The notes under the pieces were generated by a model. It saw nothing but the letters and a program-made list of their open reading frames with translations, had not been told where the DNA came from and did not search any database. A program made the position numbers and the translations under genes. From Mesorhabditis belari (taxonomy: Eukaryota; Nematoda; Chromadorea; Rhabditida; Rhabditidae), in the NCBI GenBank assembly GCA_958450365.1, contig CAUEEP010000731.1, forward strand, positions 1,160,501 through 1,224,500: a stretch of DNA of 64,000 bases, given 5' to 3'. Every line of letters begins with the position of its first letter. Within the stretch, counting starts at the first letter, position 1. This document shows, piece by piece, positions 34,901 to 47,900 of this stretch.

Positions 34901-37310
34901 TAAGGAACGTTTAAACTTAGTGGGACTGATACAATTCTTTTAGCAACAAATTGAGCAAGAGACACAGCGTCGACTGTTGATCCATCAAGAGGAAATATAT
35001 CAGCAACTCCTCCGCGAACAACAGAAAAAAGATGAGCAACAGCGCATGGAATACAAAGTAGGAAATTTTTTAAAGACAATCAATTCATTGTAATTTAGGC
35101 AAGAGAAGAGCAATTGCGAGCGTACCAGGAGGAGATCCAACGGCGAGAACAGGCTATGAAAGAAACGGCAAAGCAATTAGAAACCAGATTGGAAATGGAA
35201 CGACTCGAGATTGAAGAAAAGGTAAAGTACATAAAAAATAAAAGGCTTTACACTTCAATCTAGGCCAAGGAAGTCGCAAGGGAGCGCCAACGTGTTGCTG
35301 CGATTGAGGAAGCAAAGAGAGCCGAAGCAAGACGAGAAGAGGAGGAGAAAGTTCGTATTAAATCATTTCCAGGGCTAATTATAAACCAAGAAACGAAGAA
35401 TTCACCAAATGCATGCAAAAAATAATAATACATTAAACAGGCTGTTCAATTGTGTAGCATTTTTTAGAAACGGTTGGAAGAGGATCGAATCCGACGAGAA
35501 CTGGAACTTCGCCGCTTGGAAGAAGAACAAGAACGAAAGAAGCTCGAGGAAGAGGAAAGAAAGTTGGTCTTAAAATGGTATCGTGTAACTATAAACTTTA
35601 GGAAACGAGCGGAGCTTGCAGCCGAGAACGAGCGACGCCGTTTGGAGATAGCTTCCCGCGAGGCCGTTGCTCAACTGAAACAAAGGGAGGAGGCTGAGAA
35701 GTTGAAAAAGGTCGGAATAATCAAAATCAATGTCTACTCGGTTCTAAAAATTATAGGAAGAAGAGTTAAAGCGGAAGCGAGAACAACTGAAAAAGGTTAC
35801 TGCACCTATTAGCTTTTGCACATAGCTTTTCTTTATGATAAATTCTGTAATAGATTTCCTTTCAATACTTTGGGTACACGGTGGCTTTCTAATTATTTAG
35901 GGTTGTAGCTTTTCATCATTTATAATTTTAGAATGAAGAACTTCGTTTGATGGCAGAACGCGAAGTCGAGCGGAACCGTTTCCAAGTGACAGAAGATTGG
36001 GAAACGGCAGGAAAGCCAAAGAAAGAAGCAAAGGAGAAAGCTAAAGGTGGCACTTTTGCTTCAAACACAAAGTAAGAATTGTTTAGTTACTCCATGGAGC
36101 TCAACGTCTGCTCCACGAGAGAAGACAATGGCTGAAATCATGAAAGAAGAGGAAAGGCAAGCCGCTGCCGAGCGACGACAAAACGAGGCTTTGCGAAAAG
36201 AGGTATGCCCCAGCAATATTATGTAGTCTAATTTGAGTATCAATCAGCTATATTTAGCGTTGTTATTTTAGGAACTTCGAACTCAGCAATCGATTCAATC
36301 AGCCGGAACCTGGAGCAATGCGGCAACGCGGCTTGCAAACAACCCTCCAAAGGCTCGCGCATCATCGTCAAGTGCTTGGGGCGCAGTTTCAAGTGAACCG
36401 GCTCGGGTTAGGACTACTCTTCAAAATGCCCTAGTGATCGCAGAGTCGAAAGTTTTATTTATTTGACAGTCGATCAACTAAAATAGCACATTTGTGCCTA
36501 CTAAAGTCACGATAGAATTACTGTTGTCATGTCATTGCACTTTCTTTTAGGTAAACCCAATTCTCGACGGTCCATCGCTTGCCAGTGCTAATAAGGTCAC
36601 ACCCAAGCCGAAGCCTCCACCAACGAAGGCAGCACCAGCTCCATCTATCTCAAAGCCGACTCCGGTATTTGGTTACATAGTAACCCTTAAAATTGCCTTC
36701 TTTCCAGAAAGCTCAACCACCATCGCTTCAACAATGGGCAACCTCCAGAATGAAGCAACTCAACGAGGACGTTGAAGCCGAAGTTCTTTATTCATTTGTC
36801 GCCGATGTTGATAGTCCGGCTGAAGTAAAAATTGTCGCTTTTAAGAGAAACAAATTCGTTTAGGTGGAAGATTATCTAATTGGTTATTTGGGCGAATCAA
36901 AGGCCGTCAAGGAATTCGTGAAAGAGTTCATAAAGAAACGCTCCGATGCAAGGGGTGGCAAAAAGACCGAGGTTGAGTTTAAGTAGCGAGGCTAATTTAT
37001 TGAACTTTAGACAATTGCGTCGACTAACTCTGAATGGACGGCTCAGCAAACGGGTACTTTATTTGATTTTAAAGTTATTGTTTCAATGTTCATTTTTAGG
37101 TAAAAAGAAGAAGGGTAAAGGTCGCACGTTGGTTATTGACGGAAGTTGTCTTGGATTCACCCCCACCGGCGATCCAAACAGAACCAACAAGGTATCATTT
37201 TGTTAATTAAAAAGTAAATAAATATGCTAGCTTTATTTATGAATCTTCCAATTGCGTATATTTAGGGTGAGATTGAGACGGTGCCTCTGCAATCTGGCTC
37301 TCGTCGTTAA
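31901..37310 (+). CDS. gyf-1: GIGYF-family GYF-domain protein (translational repressor)
   Basis: About two dozen exons join in phase to a protein of roughly 1,100 residues. It starts MSSVETNQNFNPSWIGSAYR. HRYGREDLLALVG corresponds to the 4EHP-binding element of GIGYF proteins (first aromatic replaced by His). Then come Arg/Gly-rich stretches (GRGGFTTGGYPGRGG), a PEWMNSDDEE patch and the GYF domain: FYYMDPTKVERGPFEKDQME, QWFKIGYFETSLLLRRD. The GYF consensus is conserved except that the leading W is F. A long Glu/Arg/Gln coiled coil follows (34.9-36.2 kb), then TMAEIMKEEERQAAAERR, WGAVSSE and a C-terminal LGFTPTGDPNRTNKGEIE box typical of the family. It would bind proline-rich ligands and 4EHP to repress mRNA translation. 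Most acceptors read TTTTAG. The symbol follows the C. elegans orthologue and is tentative. Confidence 0.9.
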
Positions 37311-38762
37311 AAATGTCAGCCGGCCTGCGCAACATCCCAATTTTTTGTGTTCTTTTAAAGGAGAAAGCATCTTATTAAATTGTTACCGTTTAAACGTTTA
37401 TTGTGAAAGGTGTTTCTTTTTTTTCGTGTGTCGTGATTCATTTGTTTTTCGGATGTCACAATTTCTTAAAGATTTGATTCACCTTTAGCTTTCCTCTTCA
37501 AAATTGTTAATTGTGTGAATTTTTTCAAAATTTCCGAACCGAGAGATCAAACTTGGCACTTGTTTTTTTGTTTATCTCGCGAGTTATTGTTGTCTTTTGT
37601 GAATAGATTTCTATATTTTCCCCTCGTTATCGGTTTTTTTTGTTCGCACGAGAATCTATTTGTTGCGTTTACATTTTAGGGTCATCGTGTTTGGGATTTG
37701 GTTTTCCGAAAATCATGTCGTCACTTTCACTACCGAATCTCGATCACCGCTTGGTCGCTTTGTCTAGTCATCCACGCAATTCTTATGGGTTTTGGAATTG
37801 TCCGTTTCAAATTGAATACCTTTAAGAACCTGCTCTGCACGGAATTTAGAAACACCCATAACAATCGCAAAAAGCGTAGTCTAGGGTTTGTCTTTTGTCG
37901 GAGATAGCTCCGTGGTACATTTCTTTTGGTGGTTTGAGACGAGTGCGTGTCGTGTTTCTTTGCCTTGATTTTAAGAGTAGGTTGCTATATGGAACTGACC
38001 GATTTATGTGTGCGTGTTTGTTTTTTGCTTTTTCCATTTCCCCGTGCCATCATTCACATTTATCAGGTTCAGTGGTGACTTGTAGGCGTAAAATTGAATA
38101 TTTAGATTTCCTCGTTTTTCTCAATCCTGTAGTCAACAATATTTTCTACAAGCCAAGGAAATTTTAAGGTATTCAATTCTCCGCTTATCAATTAACTCTG
38201 GGATAGACTTTTCTCCGCACTAGAAATAGGCTGTGTCCTCTCTTATCTCGCCGAAGAACAACACGTCGCCTAGGCCAGCTTGTTGCAAAAGTTACCGATC
38301 TACTGGGCGAAAAACTTAAGCCCTCAATTCCCCTATTGTTTCTTTGTAATCTCCCATCAAAAACGTCAAATTCTGACCCATTTCCCCATCAAGTGCCAAG
38401 GCTTTGTCCCCTTAACCCTTTTGTGTTTTGTGAGGAAATTGTCATTTGGTCTCCTTTTCTCTCGCTGGTTATTTCTCCTTTTCCAGATACGCCAAGTTGG
38501 CGGTGTTGCGCCTGTTGTTATTGTATTTTAATGTGTTGTATTATTTGTTTTATAAATCGTTTTCTAAACTTGCAAAAATGAAAAAAGAACAGGATTTGAG
38601 CCACCTTTTGTTGCCTAATGAAAGACAGAAAACTGGGTTGCTGTAGCTTTCTTGTTGTTAGGTCGAAGCCCAGACTATTGTTAAGTATGTTGCTATGTTG
38701 AGATTTTAATGTTTTTTCGATACATCCACAATTATGAATGGAGTTTAATTTTAGCTGAGAAG
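37311..38762. other. Long T-rich spacer / UTR region
   Basis: About 1.45 kb, T-rich on the plus strand, covering the GIGYF 3' UTR and the reductase upstream region. Several frames of 60-90 codons are composed of Phe/Leu/Ser and show no motifs. It ends at TTTTAG, 8 bases before the reductase ATG, a likely trans-splice site. Confidence 0.45.
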
Positions 38763-40529
38763 ATGACCGTTGGCGGACCGACAATCACACTTCCAGATGG
38801 GCACAAAATGCCGCAAGTCGGCCTCGGGACTTGGCAGGTAGTATAAGAGTAAAACAACAATTAGAATTGATAGAACTTTTATATATCATAGCCACGGATA
38901 AAAAAATGAATTTAAACTTGAAAACTTTATGGGCAAACTAATGAAAGTCATTATGCTTTAGTCGAATCCCGGCGAGGTGGAAAAGGCCGTGAAGGTGGCG
39001 GTGAAAGACGGCTACCGATTGATTGACACCGCTCAGGGATACGAAAATGAGGAGGAGATCGGGAACGCTCTCCAGGTAAGCTCAATTCACGATTTCAACA
39101 AATTTCTCATTTTAGGAACTCTACAATGAAGGCGTCATCAAACGAGAGGATGTCTTCATCACTACAAAGGTGAGTTTTGTATGTTGTTCGAATTAAAGTC
39201 TGATAAAAATTTGGAAATTTGGCAAAGAATGACATCTTTTTGCATACCAACAGTAAAAGAACCAGTAAGCGATTTGCAACAAACCTAAAATTCAGCATAA
39301 AGTTTTTATTTTATAGATTTGGTCTACTCATCTCAACCCGGAGCGCCAGGAAGCTATTGTAAAGGAGAGCCTTCGCAAACTACGCACCGACTACCTCGAT
39401 TTGGTGTTAGCGCACATGCCAGCTGCCGCTTCGGTTAGTTTTGCACACTCGTGCTTTTAAAAACGAACATTTCAAGCTTACATGAGTAAATGTGCGGCTG
39501 AAATCTTGTAATTGAAATGTTTTAAGGAAGACATGTCGAAACACGAGAATGACATCTCGGTGGAGGACATCTGGAAGGTGGTTGTTAACACAATTCAGGA
39601 AATATTTGGTTTAGGCTTTGGAAAAGCACGTTGAAAAGGGCTTAGTACGATCGATCGGTGTATCCAACTTCAACGAGGAACAGGTGAAGTTTGAGTCTTG
39701 AAAAACATTGGGTTCCCTTGAAAACAAAATAACCGGATTTTTTAGATTGAGCGCATCGCCAAAATTGCCACGGTGCCTATCGCTAGCTCTCAGGTAGGCT
39801 CAACCTTTGGAACTTCGCAAATGTACGAACCTTAGGTCGAGCTGCATATCTACTTGCCACAACACAAGATGCTGGAAGTCTGCAAAAAACACGGAATCGT
39901 CGTCACCTCCTATGCGACGCTCGGTTCACCAGGGCGTGTCAATTTTCGGCTGAAGAGTGGGGCGTAAGTTTCCATAATAGTAGGTATTATACTTCTCGAT
40001 TTAGCAAGCTCGTTTGGGCCGAAGCGCCGAGTGCCCTCGACAATCCACTCGTCATCGAGCTCGCAAAGAAGTACAACAAGACGCCGGCACAGGTAAGAAT
40101 ATTTAAAATCTGAGTTTAAACACTAAGCAATCTGAACATTTTAAAAAATGAGATAAACTTTAACATTTTGCGTTTTAGATTCTCATTCGTTGGGCGATGG
40201 ACCTTGGCGTTGCGGTGATTCCGAAATCGGTGAATGGAGATCGAATCAAACAAAATTTTGAGCTCTTCGATTTCCACTTGGAACAGGTAAAATTTGTATC
40301 TGTCTTCTAATTTAGTATTATAGATTCAATAGTAGATTGTGTTAAATCTGTTACTAACAGTAAAATCTTTGTATGTTTCAGGACGAAGTCGAGAAGCTGA
40401 GCCATCGCGAGCACCACCAACGCCTCTTCTTGCAAGATTTGTGAGTGTTTTCCTCTTTCCAAACATTTCCTTTTTAGCATGGAGGGTCACAAGGAGGACG
40501 CGTTCGCCGACGAGCGTGGAAAGCAATGA
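38763..40529 (+). CDS. Aldo-keto reductase
   Basis: NAD(P)H-dependent carbonyl reductase, probably cytosolic, about 320 residues in about 11 exons. The start is [20 protein letters not shown], followed by LGTWQ. The catalytic tetrad is visible: Asp and Tyr in [12 protein letters not shown], Lys in VFITTKIW and His in LDLVLAHMP. Cofactor and structural motifs [38 protein letters not shown] and [12 protein letters not shown] are present. The tail ends FADERGKQ. A polyadenylation signal AATAAATA lies near 40623. The ATG follows a TTTTAG acceptor closely. It precedes the mitochondrial-protein gene by about 430 bases on the same strand, so a two-gene operon is conceivable. It resembles C. elegans Y39G8B-type reductases; substrate unknown. 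Confidence 0.93.
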
Positions 40530-40961
40530 GGCAAGAAATGGAGCGAAGTTTTTGCACTCTTTTGTTGATTTTAAATCCGGTTTTGAAATGTTGTGATTTT
40601 TTACCTTTTAGGCATCGATTATGAATAAATATTTTATAAAAAGCGGTAAATGAAAGTTTTTAAGGTATTTGTCGAGACAGTATTTCTAGTTTTGCATCTT
40701 TGTAGCTGTTGGATGAAAATTTTAATCCTTTAAGATAAAAACGAGTTTCATTGGCTAAAAGGGAATTTAAAGGTCTTTTACCAAAGTCTTTTACCTTTTA
40801 CCATTCTTTTACTTAGGCCATGAAAACGCAAAAGTGGATCGGTCAAGGAACGATAAGTCTAATGAAAAAGTAACTTAAAGTTATCTGGTTCAAATTCTTC
40901 GGCATTTTTTCTTTGATATCCATATCTCTAATCAAATTTAATTTTAGACGCCGAAGGGTCG

Positions 40962-42922
40962 ATGTTATTTCGGATAGCACGATTTGAGCAACTCCGACGG
41001 TTTCATGTCTCGCGACGACACTCAAAGATTTTGGAGTGGATCAAAAGCGCGGCCGCTATTGTAAGGAACTATGAAAGGTGCCTGAGGTACCTGTTAGTTA
41101 TACCTAATTGATAATTCTAATCTTTAATTTGATGGGTAAACGTGAAACAAGGTTAAACAAGCTGTAGAAATGCTCGATGCGCCTGTTAGTTATTCTAACA
41201 GATAACGTTAGGCTTTACTCAATTAGCTTCATCACGAGAAACTCTATTGGCCTTGTTTAGGAAACCGAGAACTCGTTTGCGCCCGAGTTAATCGAGAAGA
41301 TGCACAAAATCGACAAGATGAGCCCCGCGCGATATTTTCTCATCTATCGGGATCCTGGTGAGTTTAGAAAAGAAAGTTTAAAATGAATAAGAGGCAATGG
41401 AAGGGCAAACATAAAAATAACATACAAATAAATAAAATGAAAAATAAATAGCATAAAAAAGATAAAAACGTCAAATTTTTATCGGCAGAATTTTGGGTTG
41501 AAAAGCCTTGCAACTTTATAGTCGTGGGGAAACGAGAAGCTTATGTTGGTTATCAGTGTCAAACAAGTCGAATTTAGTAGAGCTTGCCATAATGAATTGA
41601 AAACTTAAGCTTATCACCTATCTAACGTATCTTTTTTAGGTGCGGCTCACTCACACGGCATCATGGCCATCGCGGCTCCATTGGCGATATTTGGTGAGTA
41701 ATTTTTGGGGTTTAAAGCTCACGGTATTATCCAACTTATAAACAAATTGTTGTTAGTCAATTTGTAGTTTGTAGGCACTTTGTGTTGTACTATTATGTAG
41801 AACACATTCGTAAGATTACGTAACTTTTCACTATGTTTAAATCATTTTTTTAGGTTTTTCATTGCTCGTCTTCGACTTAGCGCTAAGTGAGGAGGCCGAA
41901 TGGATGGCGTCGACGAAAAAACTGACTAAAGACATTCGAGAGGTTTGGTTTATGGCTGAAATCGGCACTTTAGCACCCTAAGCCTTTTAACAATCATTTA
42001 AACTTTTTCCGGAATAACTAAAACACTAAATCGATTAAAACCATTGAAGTTTAGTTTTAAATTTAAAACCATCAGACTATACAAACGCAATATTGTATTT
42101 TAAAATTTAGATCGGCTACTTCTCTATCGTGCCTGGGATCACATTTCTCTTAGTTGTGGCTACGTTGATTCGCTTTCAGCAATTGCGAGTGATGCGGATA
42201 TATCAGGACAAGTGAGTTGAATTCGTTATACTGGCTTAGTTGCAGGTTGTAAATGACAAGTACCGACTTTATTTATTATAATTATAATGCCACTTTTAGG
42301 ATCTAGGTTTATAGGAGTGTTTGACAAAGATGCCCGTATTGTCTCACTAAATTTTTCCACTTTAGAAAATCACCGCAGAATTTCCACGCCATCGTCACTA
42401 AATCGTTCTGCTTTAAAGCGAAGGTTAGTTTTGTAAATGGAGGGCTAAACTTGAAATGGCCCTGAACTTTTGAAATTCTATGAACTTGGAACTTTTATGG
42501 CTGTGAATTGTAGATTGTTACTGTATTTAGAGCAATTCCAATACTATCACATTATATCACTTTTAGTACAATTTCACGCGAGGCGAGTGCATTCCGCTGA
42601 TACCATACGAAGGACCGAACGCTTGGCGTCAACTCATCACCACCACCTACATGGGAACGACGAGGTTTAAGGATAGAAAGTGGGTGTTCAGTTTACCAGG
42701 AGTACCTAGTTAAAGAACTAAACTTCCGAAAAAAAAAGTAAACTCTGATCACCATAAGACTGTCATCAATTAATTAATCCAATATCGGATCCATAACTGC
42801 TTGTCAAAATCTCAACTTCCAATATTCCATTCAGTTTTCTACTCAACGACGACAAATTTCGCACGAACAGCCACCGCTCCTACATGTTGAACGAGACGAG
42901 CGGTGTGCCGCGCTTTAAATAG
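40962..42922 (+). CDS. Predicted mitochondrial two-pass membrane protein (TMEM186/TMEM223-like layout)
   Basis: Eight exons join in phase to about 230 residues. The first exon encodes an Arg-rich amphipathic presequence (MLFRIARFEQLRRFHVSRRH), as expected for mitochondrial import. Then come SPARYFLIYRDPG, a first hydrophobic segment (IMAIAAPLAIF plus FSLLVFDLAL), a charged loop WMASTKKLTKDIRE and a second membrane segment (YFSIVPGITFLLVVATLI). The rest reads RFQQLRVMRIYQDK, a beta-like region FHAIVTKSFCFKAKYNFTRG, ECIPLIPYEG, and a tail ending SGVPRFK. The order presequence, two membrane helices and an RIY-type soluble region resembles TMEM186/TMEM223 inner-membrane assembly factors. That link is by layout only and is tentative. 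The ATG lies 14 bases after AATTTTAG, a likely trans-splice site. Confidence 0.72.
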
Positions 42923-43586
42923 GATCTTTGAAGTACCATTTTGTTCATAGCCCTATACTTTTGTGTCTTTAACCTTTAATTTGCTGCCTAATTCGTTTTA
43001 CGGGTATATTCATTCATCTATTGTTATTGTTGATTGTTATTTCTATAGGTTAGTATTCGTTTAGCTTCGATTCTCTTAGGTTACGCTCGGATTTTTGTTT
43101 TGTCATCATGAATAAGAGCTTGCAAGGCACTTTCAAAGAATTTTTCAGCACACGATCAAGTTCGCAATCACATACGTGAAGATTTTCAAGTTCCATTTTT
43201 TAAAAGAAGTATTCAGTGTCGGAGTGTCGACTCTCAAGAGACATACACAAACTGAGGGAGGGAGTCACATGAGCGCCAAAAATTGACGATTCGGCGAGCG
43301 CTCATTACAGCGCCGCGCCAAAAATGACTGGAAAACGTTTATTTCAGCGCGACTAGGTTTTAATATTTTTACTTTCTACGCTGCTTTTGCATGTTTTTTA
43401 GGGTTTTGCTTCTGTTTTTACACTTTTTTTTTCACTCATTTGTCCTAGGGCACCGCAGTAGGCACCGAATGCGCGGAAAAATTTGTTAGATTAGCTCGTA
43501 TTTAAGTTTTTTTTGATGAAGTAATAGTTTTATTCGTTATTTGTTTTGGTTTATTTTGTTGCAAACAATTATTTTTTTATCTTTAG
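42923..43586. other. Intergenic, no gene supported
   Basis: 3' region of the mitochondrial-protein gene and a GC-richer patch (43230-43340) with GGCGAGCGCT/CAGCGCCGCGCC. No coding evidence. Confidence 0.4.
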
Positions 43587-43890
43587 ATGGTCGCAATTTC
43601 ACAACGAGCGAAAGGATTGATTTATGACGATGAAATGTTCGAGTATGGGAAGGATAAAAGTACTAAAGAGCGGAAATGTATATTACAGGTAAAGTTTAAT
43701 GGCATTATGCTAATTTTTAGCAAGTTAGATTGTTAATATAGATTACTTTAGGTGCACAAAAGCGGGCTGCAAAGGCCGGGTGAACTACACTACTCTTCCC
43801 CAACTCTCCACAGTCATCATAAATTCGAACTGCTCATCAACGACGAAAGCTAGCGAGCAAAAATGGACCCTTAGGAAAATCACCGTTTGA
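43587..43890 (+). pseudogene. FLYWCH-type zinc-finger-like small gene, apparently frame-broken
   Basis: Exon 1 starts MVAISQRAKGLIYDDEMFEY and ends KERKCILQ at a good CAG-GTAAAG donor. The next acceptor CTTTAG is followed by sequence whose second frame reads CTKAGCKGRVNYTTL, a plausible Cys-x4-Cys finger of FLYWCH type after the LIYDD lead-in. The annotated splice puts the downstream part in another frame (VHKSGLQRPGEL to a TAG at 43853). The finger frame would continue to 43890. So the domain is spread over two frames. Either a one-base change disrupted it, splicing is unusual, or the similarity is fortuitous. Confidence 0.35.
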
Positions 43891-44938
43891 ACATCTGAAA
43901 GCTTTGTGTTTTTTTGTTATTTGATGTGATTTGTTTGTTTTGCTTTTACGCATTTGTTGCTTATCACATTTGTTGTATTTTGTTCTTATTTTATGCGCAA
44001 TTGTGTCTTTCAGCGCTTGTGTTTTCGGCATTTTCTAAAGGGAATCCATTCTAGACAAATAACCGTAATCCACCCGCCAGCTTTTCATTCGTTGGGTACA
44101 TTTTAGAAAGATCTTAGCCGCTTTAAAGCTTCTTTTAATTTTCAAATGCTTGTTTGCGAATAACGAGCCATTTTATCGTTTCACAAATGCAAAAAGAACA
44201 AATCACCGGTGGAGAGATCGAAGAAAAAAGAAGTAAAGAGTTTCGGAAAGATTTTAGTCATAAAAAAAGTTATCAAATCAAAAATTGTCGATTTTCTTTG
44301 TTCATGCCATCCAGAGGACATCCCGCAAATTCTCGAGAACTTGCTTTGGGATCTCTCCTTCAACTTGAACCTGAAATAGTTTCACTTTTTTTCAGCACTA
44401 TACATTTCAAAAAGTATTCTCAATACGTTTTAAAAGGTGACCAATTTGGGAAAGTAATCTTTCCTTCAGATTTTGCCCGATTCACTTAATTTTGATTTCA
44501 TTTCATTGACGGTTTAATCCTTTATCAAATGGGAAAATGAATTGGATAAAATCTGATGGAAACGTTACGGTAAATTATCTAAATTATTCACTTTTTCGAA
44601 AACAGATTGCTCACGTAGACAAGAAGCTGGATTACTGTAACTTTTTTTTTTTACAACCGCACCTCTTCCTCTTTTGCTGGAAGCCTTTTCTCGAGGTAAG
44701 CCCCAACACCAACGCTAGTCTTCATTGTATCACTGCCAGCTCGTCTGAAAATTTCAATACGGTAATTTAATGAAGGATTGCCTCTTGCTTTTAATCAGAA
44801 AACGGCTAAAAGACATAACCTGCACTTCTTAGACTAATCATTTGAAAACGGCAAATGTTACGATAGCTAAAAGATAATTTAATCGATCGACTACTGCAGT
44901 TATCGCAATTCAGGCAGTCAGGATCAACTGCCGTAGTC
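43891..44938. other. Intergenic, no gene supported
   Basis: Two overlapping frames near 44150-44490 lack motifs. The region contains the expected 3' end of the minus-strand ankyrin gene. Confidence 0.4.
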
Positions 44939-47900
44939 CTAAGCTCTAATTATCTGGTTATCGTACCGTCTCATCGAAAGCAATGGCGGCAGTCGAACTC
45001 CAGCTATATTTTGCGGCTGGGGTTGTCCCGACTCATCTTGGCCCCACGGTGAAGAGCGGAAAGCTGAAAAATTTTTATATATGACAAGATTTCTAAAAAC
45101 TAGATAATTTTAAAACTTACCATTATCCTTTTCTTGTTCATCTTTCCTGAATGACGGCAACGTGTCGCCGGCTGGTTGTGAGCGGAGGAATGAGGTTGCT
45201 GAGTCGTCGAATGATTCCTGAAAATGAGCTTTCTAAAAGTCCCATTTAACTACAGTCAGAAATCTCTGAACAAACATTCAAAGCTTTTCGATCTTTCTCA
45301 ATCGGATAGCGGAGTCTTGTAGCGAGCTCTTCTCGTTCTTTTTGCTTTGGATCATCCTGGAATTTGCTTATTTGCAAATTTTGATAAATAATGATCAATC
45401 TAGCTTAGTGCTTTTTTGATAATTGATCAATTTCAGTATTTCTGTGTACTTTTTGACGCTTTGAATCTAACATTTTATCTAAAAGCTCACCTTTTTCCCG
45501 ACCAAACTCATAAAACCCTCTTTGATCGTCGAGATTAGTCCGATGGGTGGAGTCTGAACAAATTTCTTTAACAGTTTCAAAGTTGGAACTCAAATCAGAG
45601 CTTTTTCTTTTCAAATCAAAAAGTTTGGTGCCGATGGGACTCGAACCCGGGACCTTTCGCCTAACGGGCAAATGTGCTAACCATTACACCAAGATGCAGC
45701 TGTTGTCCCCTACTCCAGAGGGACTTAACTTCAAATGAATACTCGATTTCTTCTATCTTTTCATCTCATCTTGTTTTCTTCATTTTTCAAACCTGAACCG
45801 GTGGCGGTGTTGGTAAAGAATCAGTGGAAATCGTGCGTTGATGGCTGATGAAAAGGCGGCTTTGCGAGGATCTGAAAGAGTATTCTTTTTAGCATACTTT
45901 AGTAAAGCGTTTAAAATTGTTTCAAATTGCTTGTTTCAAACTTTCAAAGTTGAAAGTACAGGACTGAATTCGCACAAAATCTTGAATTCAACTCGATCAC
46001 GATAAAAACTAAAGCTAAAAATGAAAAACTTTAAAACAAACCCTTCCATTTTCGGTAAAAATGAGAATTTGAAAAAAAAATAATGAAATTTCTATTGTAG
46101 TCGAAAAATTGAAACTTTTAAAGGTCAGGGGAAAGATTTTTAAAACCAATTAGTCACTTTTTGCAAAGTTTCTAAGCCCACGAGAGTGAGAAGATGTCAA
46201 TAGACTATTCCCTTTGGTACAACCAATTAATCAGTCATTAGAATTTTGAAAATATCAGTTGCAAAAAAAATTTTGAATGAAATGAAATGAAAATTCTCGA
46301 AACTCATTAGGGATTGTGGGCGAGTTTTTGGGGAAAAATTTTCCGAATTAAAAAATTTCCGGGATTTTTTATCTCGAAAATCTTGAAACAAGCAATTTTT
46401 AAAAACCTTGAAGCTTCAATAAACAATTGATTTTTGAATTCATTTCACCTAAGTGAATAGTTTGAAACAAGGAAATTTTTAGAATGTCAAGAATTTCAGA
46501 ATTAAGAACATGTCCGATTAGCGTGTCTTATGGAAAGACAATTGGAAAGACAATCTTATGGAAAGACGACAATTTAAGCCCAAATATCTCGCGTTACAGG
46601 GTCATTCGAATAAAACTAAAAGCGGAGTCAGAATCGCCGTGAAAAACTGAACAAGATAGGCTATATGGTTTTGAAAAAAAAAAAAATAAAGTTGGCATCG
46701 TTTTCCAATAAGAAAGGACAATAAGGAAGGATTTTCCAAGGCTTGTTCTATCAATTTTTTCATTTTTAAGCTCAAAAACTGAAAAGCCAGCTGAAAAGCC
46801 AAAAAACTCGAGATTTCTGGTCTAAAATTTGAATTTAGAATAGAATTTAGAATATCCCTGCTAGGAGGAGAGATACGTGAAAAATAGGAGGAGATAGATA
46901 GAGAGATACGTCAAAAATTATGAAAATCAAAAATGTGACGTCTGATATTGTGCTTTTATGTTACCGGTTGATATTAAAAAATTTGAAACTAAAATTTTTC
47001 AAACCTTAGAGATTTTTTTAAACGAAAAAACATAGCTAGCTGAAAGTACGAGAAGTTATTGATGAAGCCAACAAAAAGCTGGTTTAATTGAGCAAGTTGA
47101 AACTGTGAATTTGTGACTGTCAGTCAAGAATCAGTCAAGATTACGGTAGAGAAAGTTGACAGGGTTTAGGAATTCAGGAAATGAGTTGAAAGACCGACCG
47201 GCTCCTCCTCATTCTCATATCTCTATGCGGGGGCATTCTCCTCGTATTATTCGAGATCTTGTCACGAGTGAGGCGGAAATTTTGAGGAGCTGTTGATGGC
47301 TGAAGATCCATTTGTTTGTGTGCCCCATAAACCCCTTTCTGGCGCACTCAATTCTTTCATTTCCCCATCAGATGTCCAGCAACAGATGTCATGAGGGGAA
47401 AATGGAAGAAGTTGAGTGCGTGAGAAGAGGTGTGTTTATGTTTCTCGAGCACAAAGTACTCCTCAACCCACTCACCACTAATTCAATTTGAATATCATTC
47501 TCATTGGCCTCATCCTCGAAATTTAACGAGCCAGCCCGACCGACGAGACTTGTCCGCGAGTTTGATCGGCTCTGGAATCAGTTTTGAAGAGGAAAAGAGT
47601 ATGATGGTAAGTCTAGAGACTAATCTATTTGACATATAGTTTAGAACTAGTGTTCCTTCATAGTCAAATCACTAGAATCACAGTATCCCAGCTACTATAC
47701 TCTAAAAGACTCTAGGCTAAACTCGCTAAAGTTTTCAATAAAATTTGAACTTAATCTTTTAAAGCTAGTTTAGAGAAGTAGAAAAGAAGTTTCAAAAGAG
47801 TTTCAAGTCTTTTTAGAACGTTACAGTAGTTTTTAAAGAGTGACACGTTTTAGAAGAAAGAGAAATACTATAGCGTTAGACGAGAGTGATTAAACCGTTC

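Noticed and set aside
45626..45700. Functional tRNA gene
   Set aside because: A and B boxes are good, but the acceptor stem does not pair, the T-stem is mismatched and the base before the anticodon is not T.
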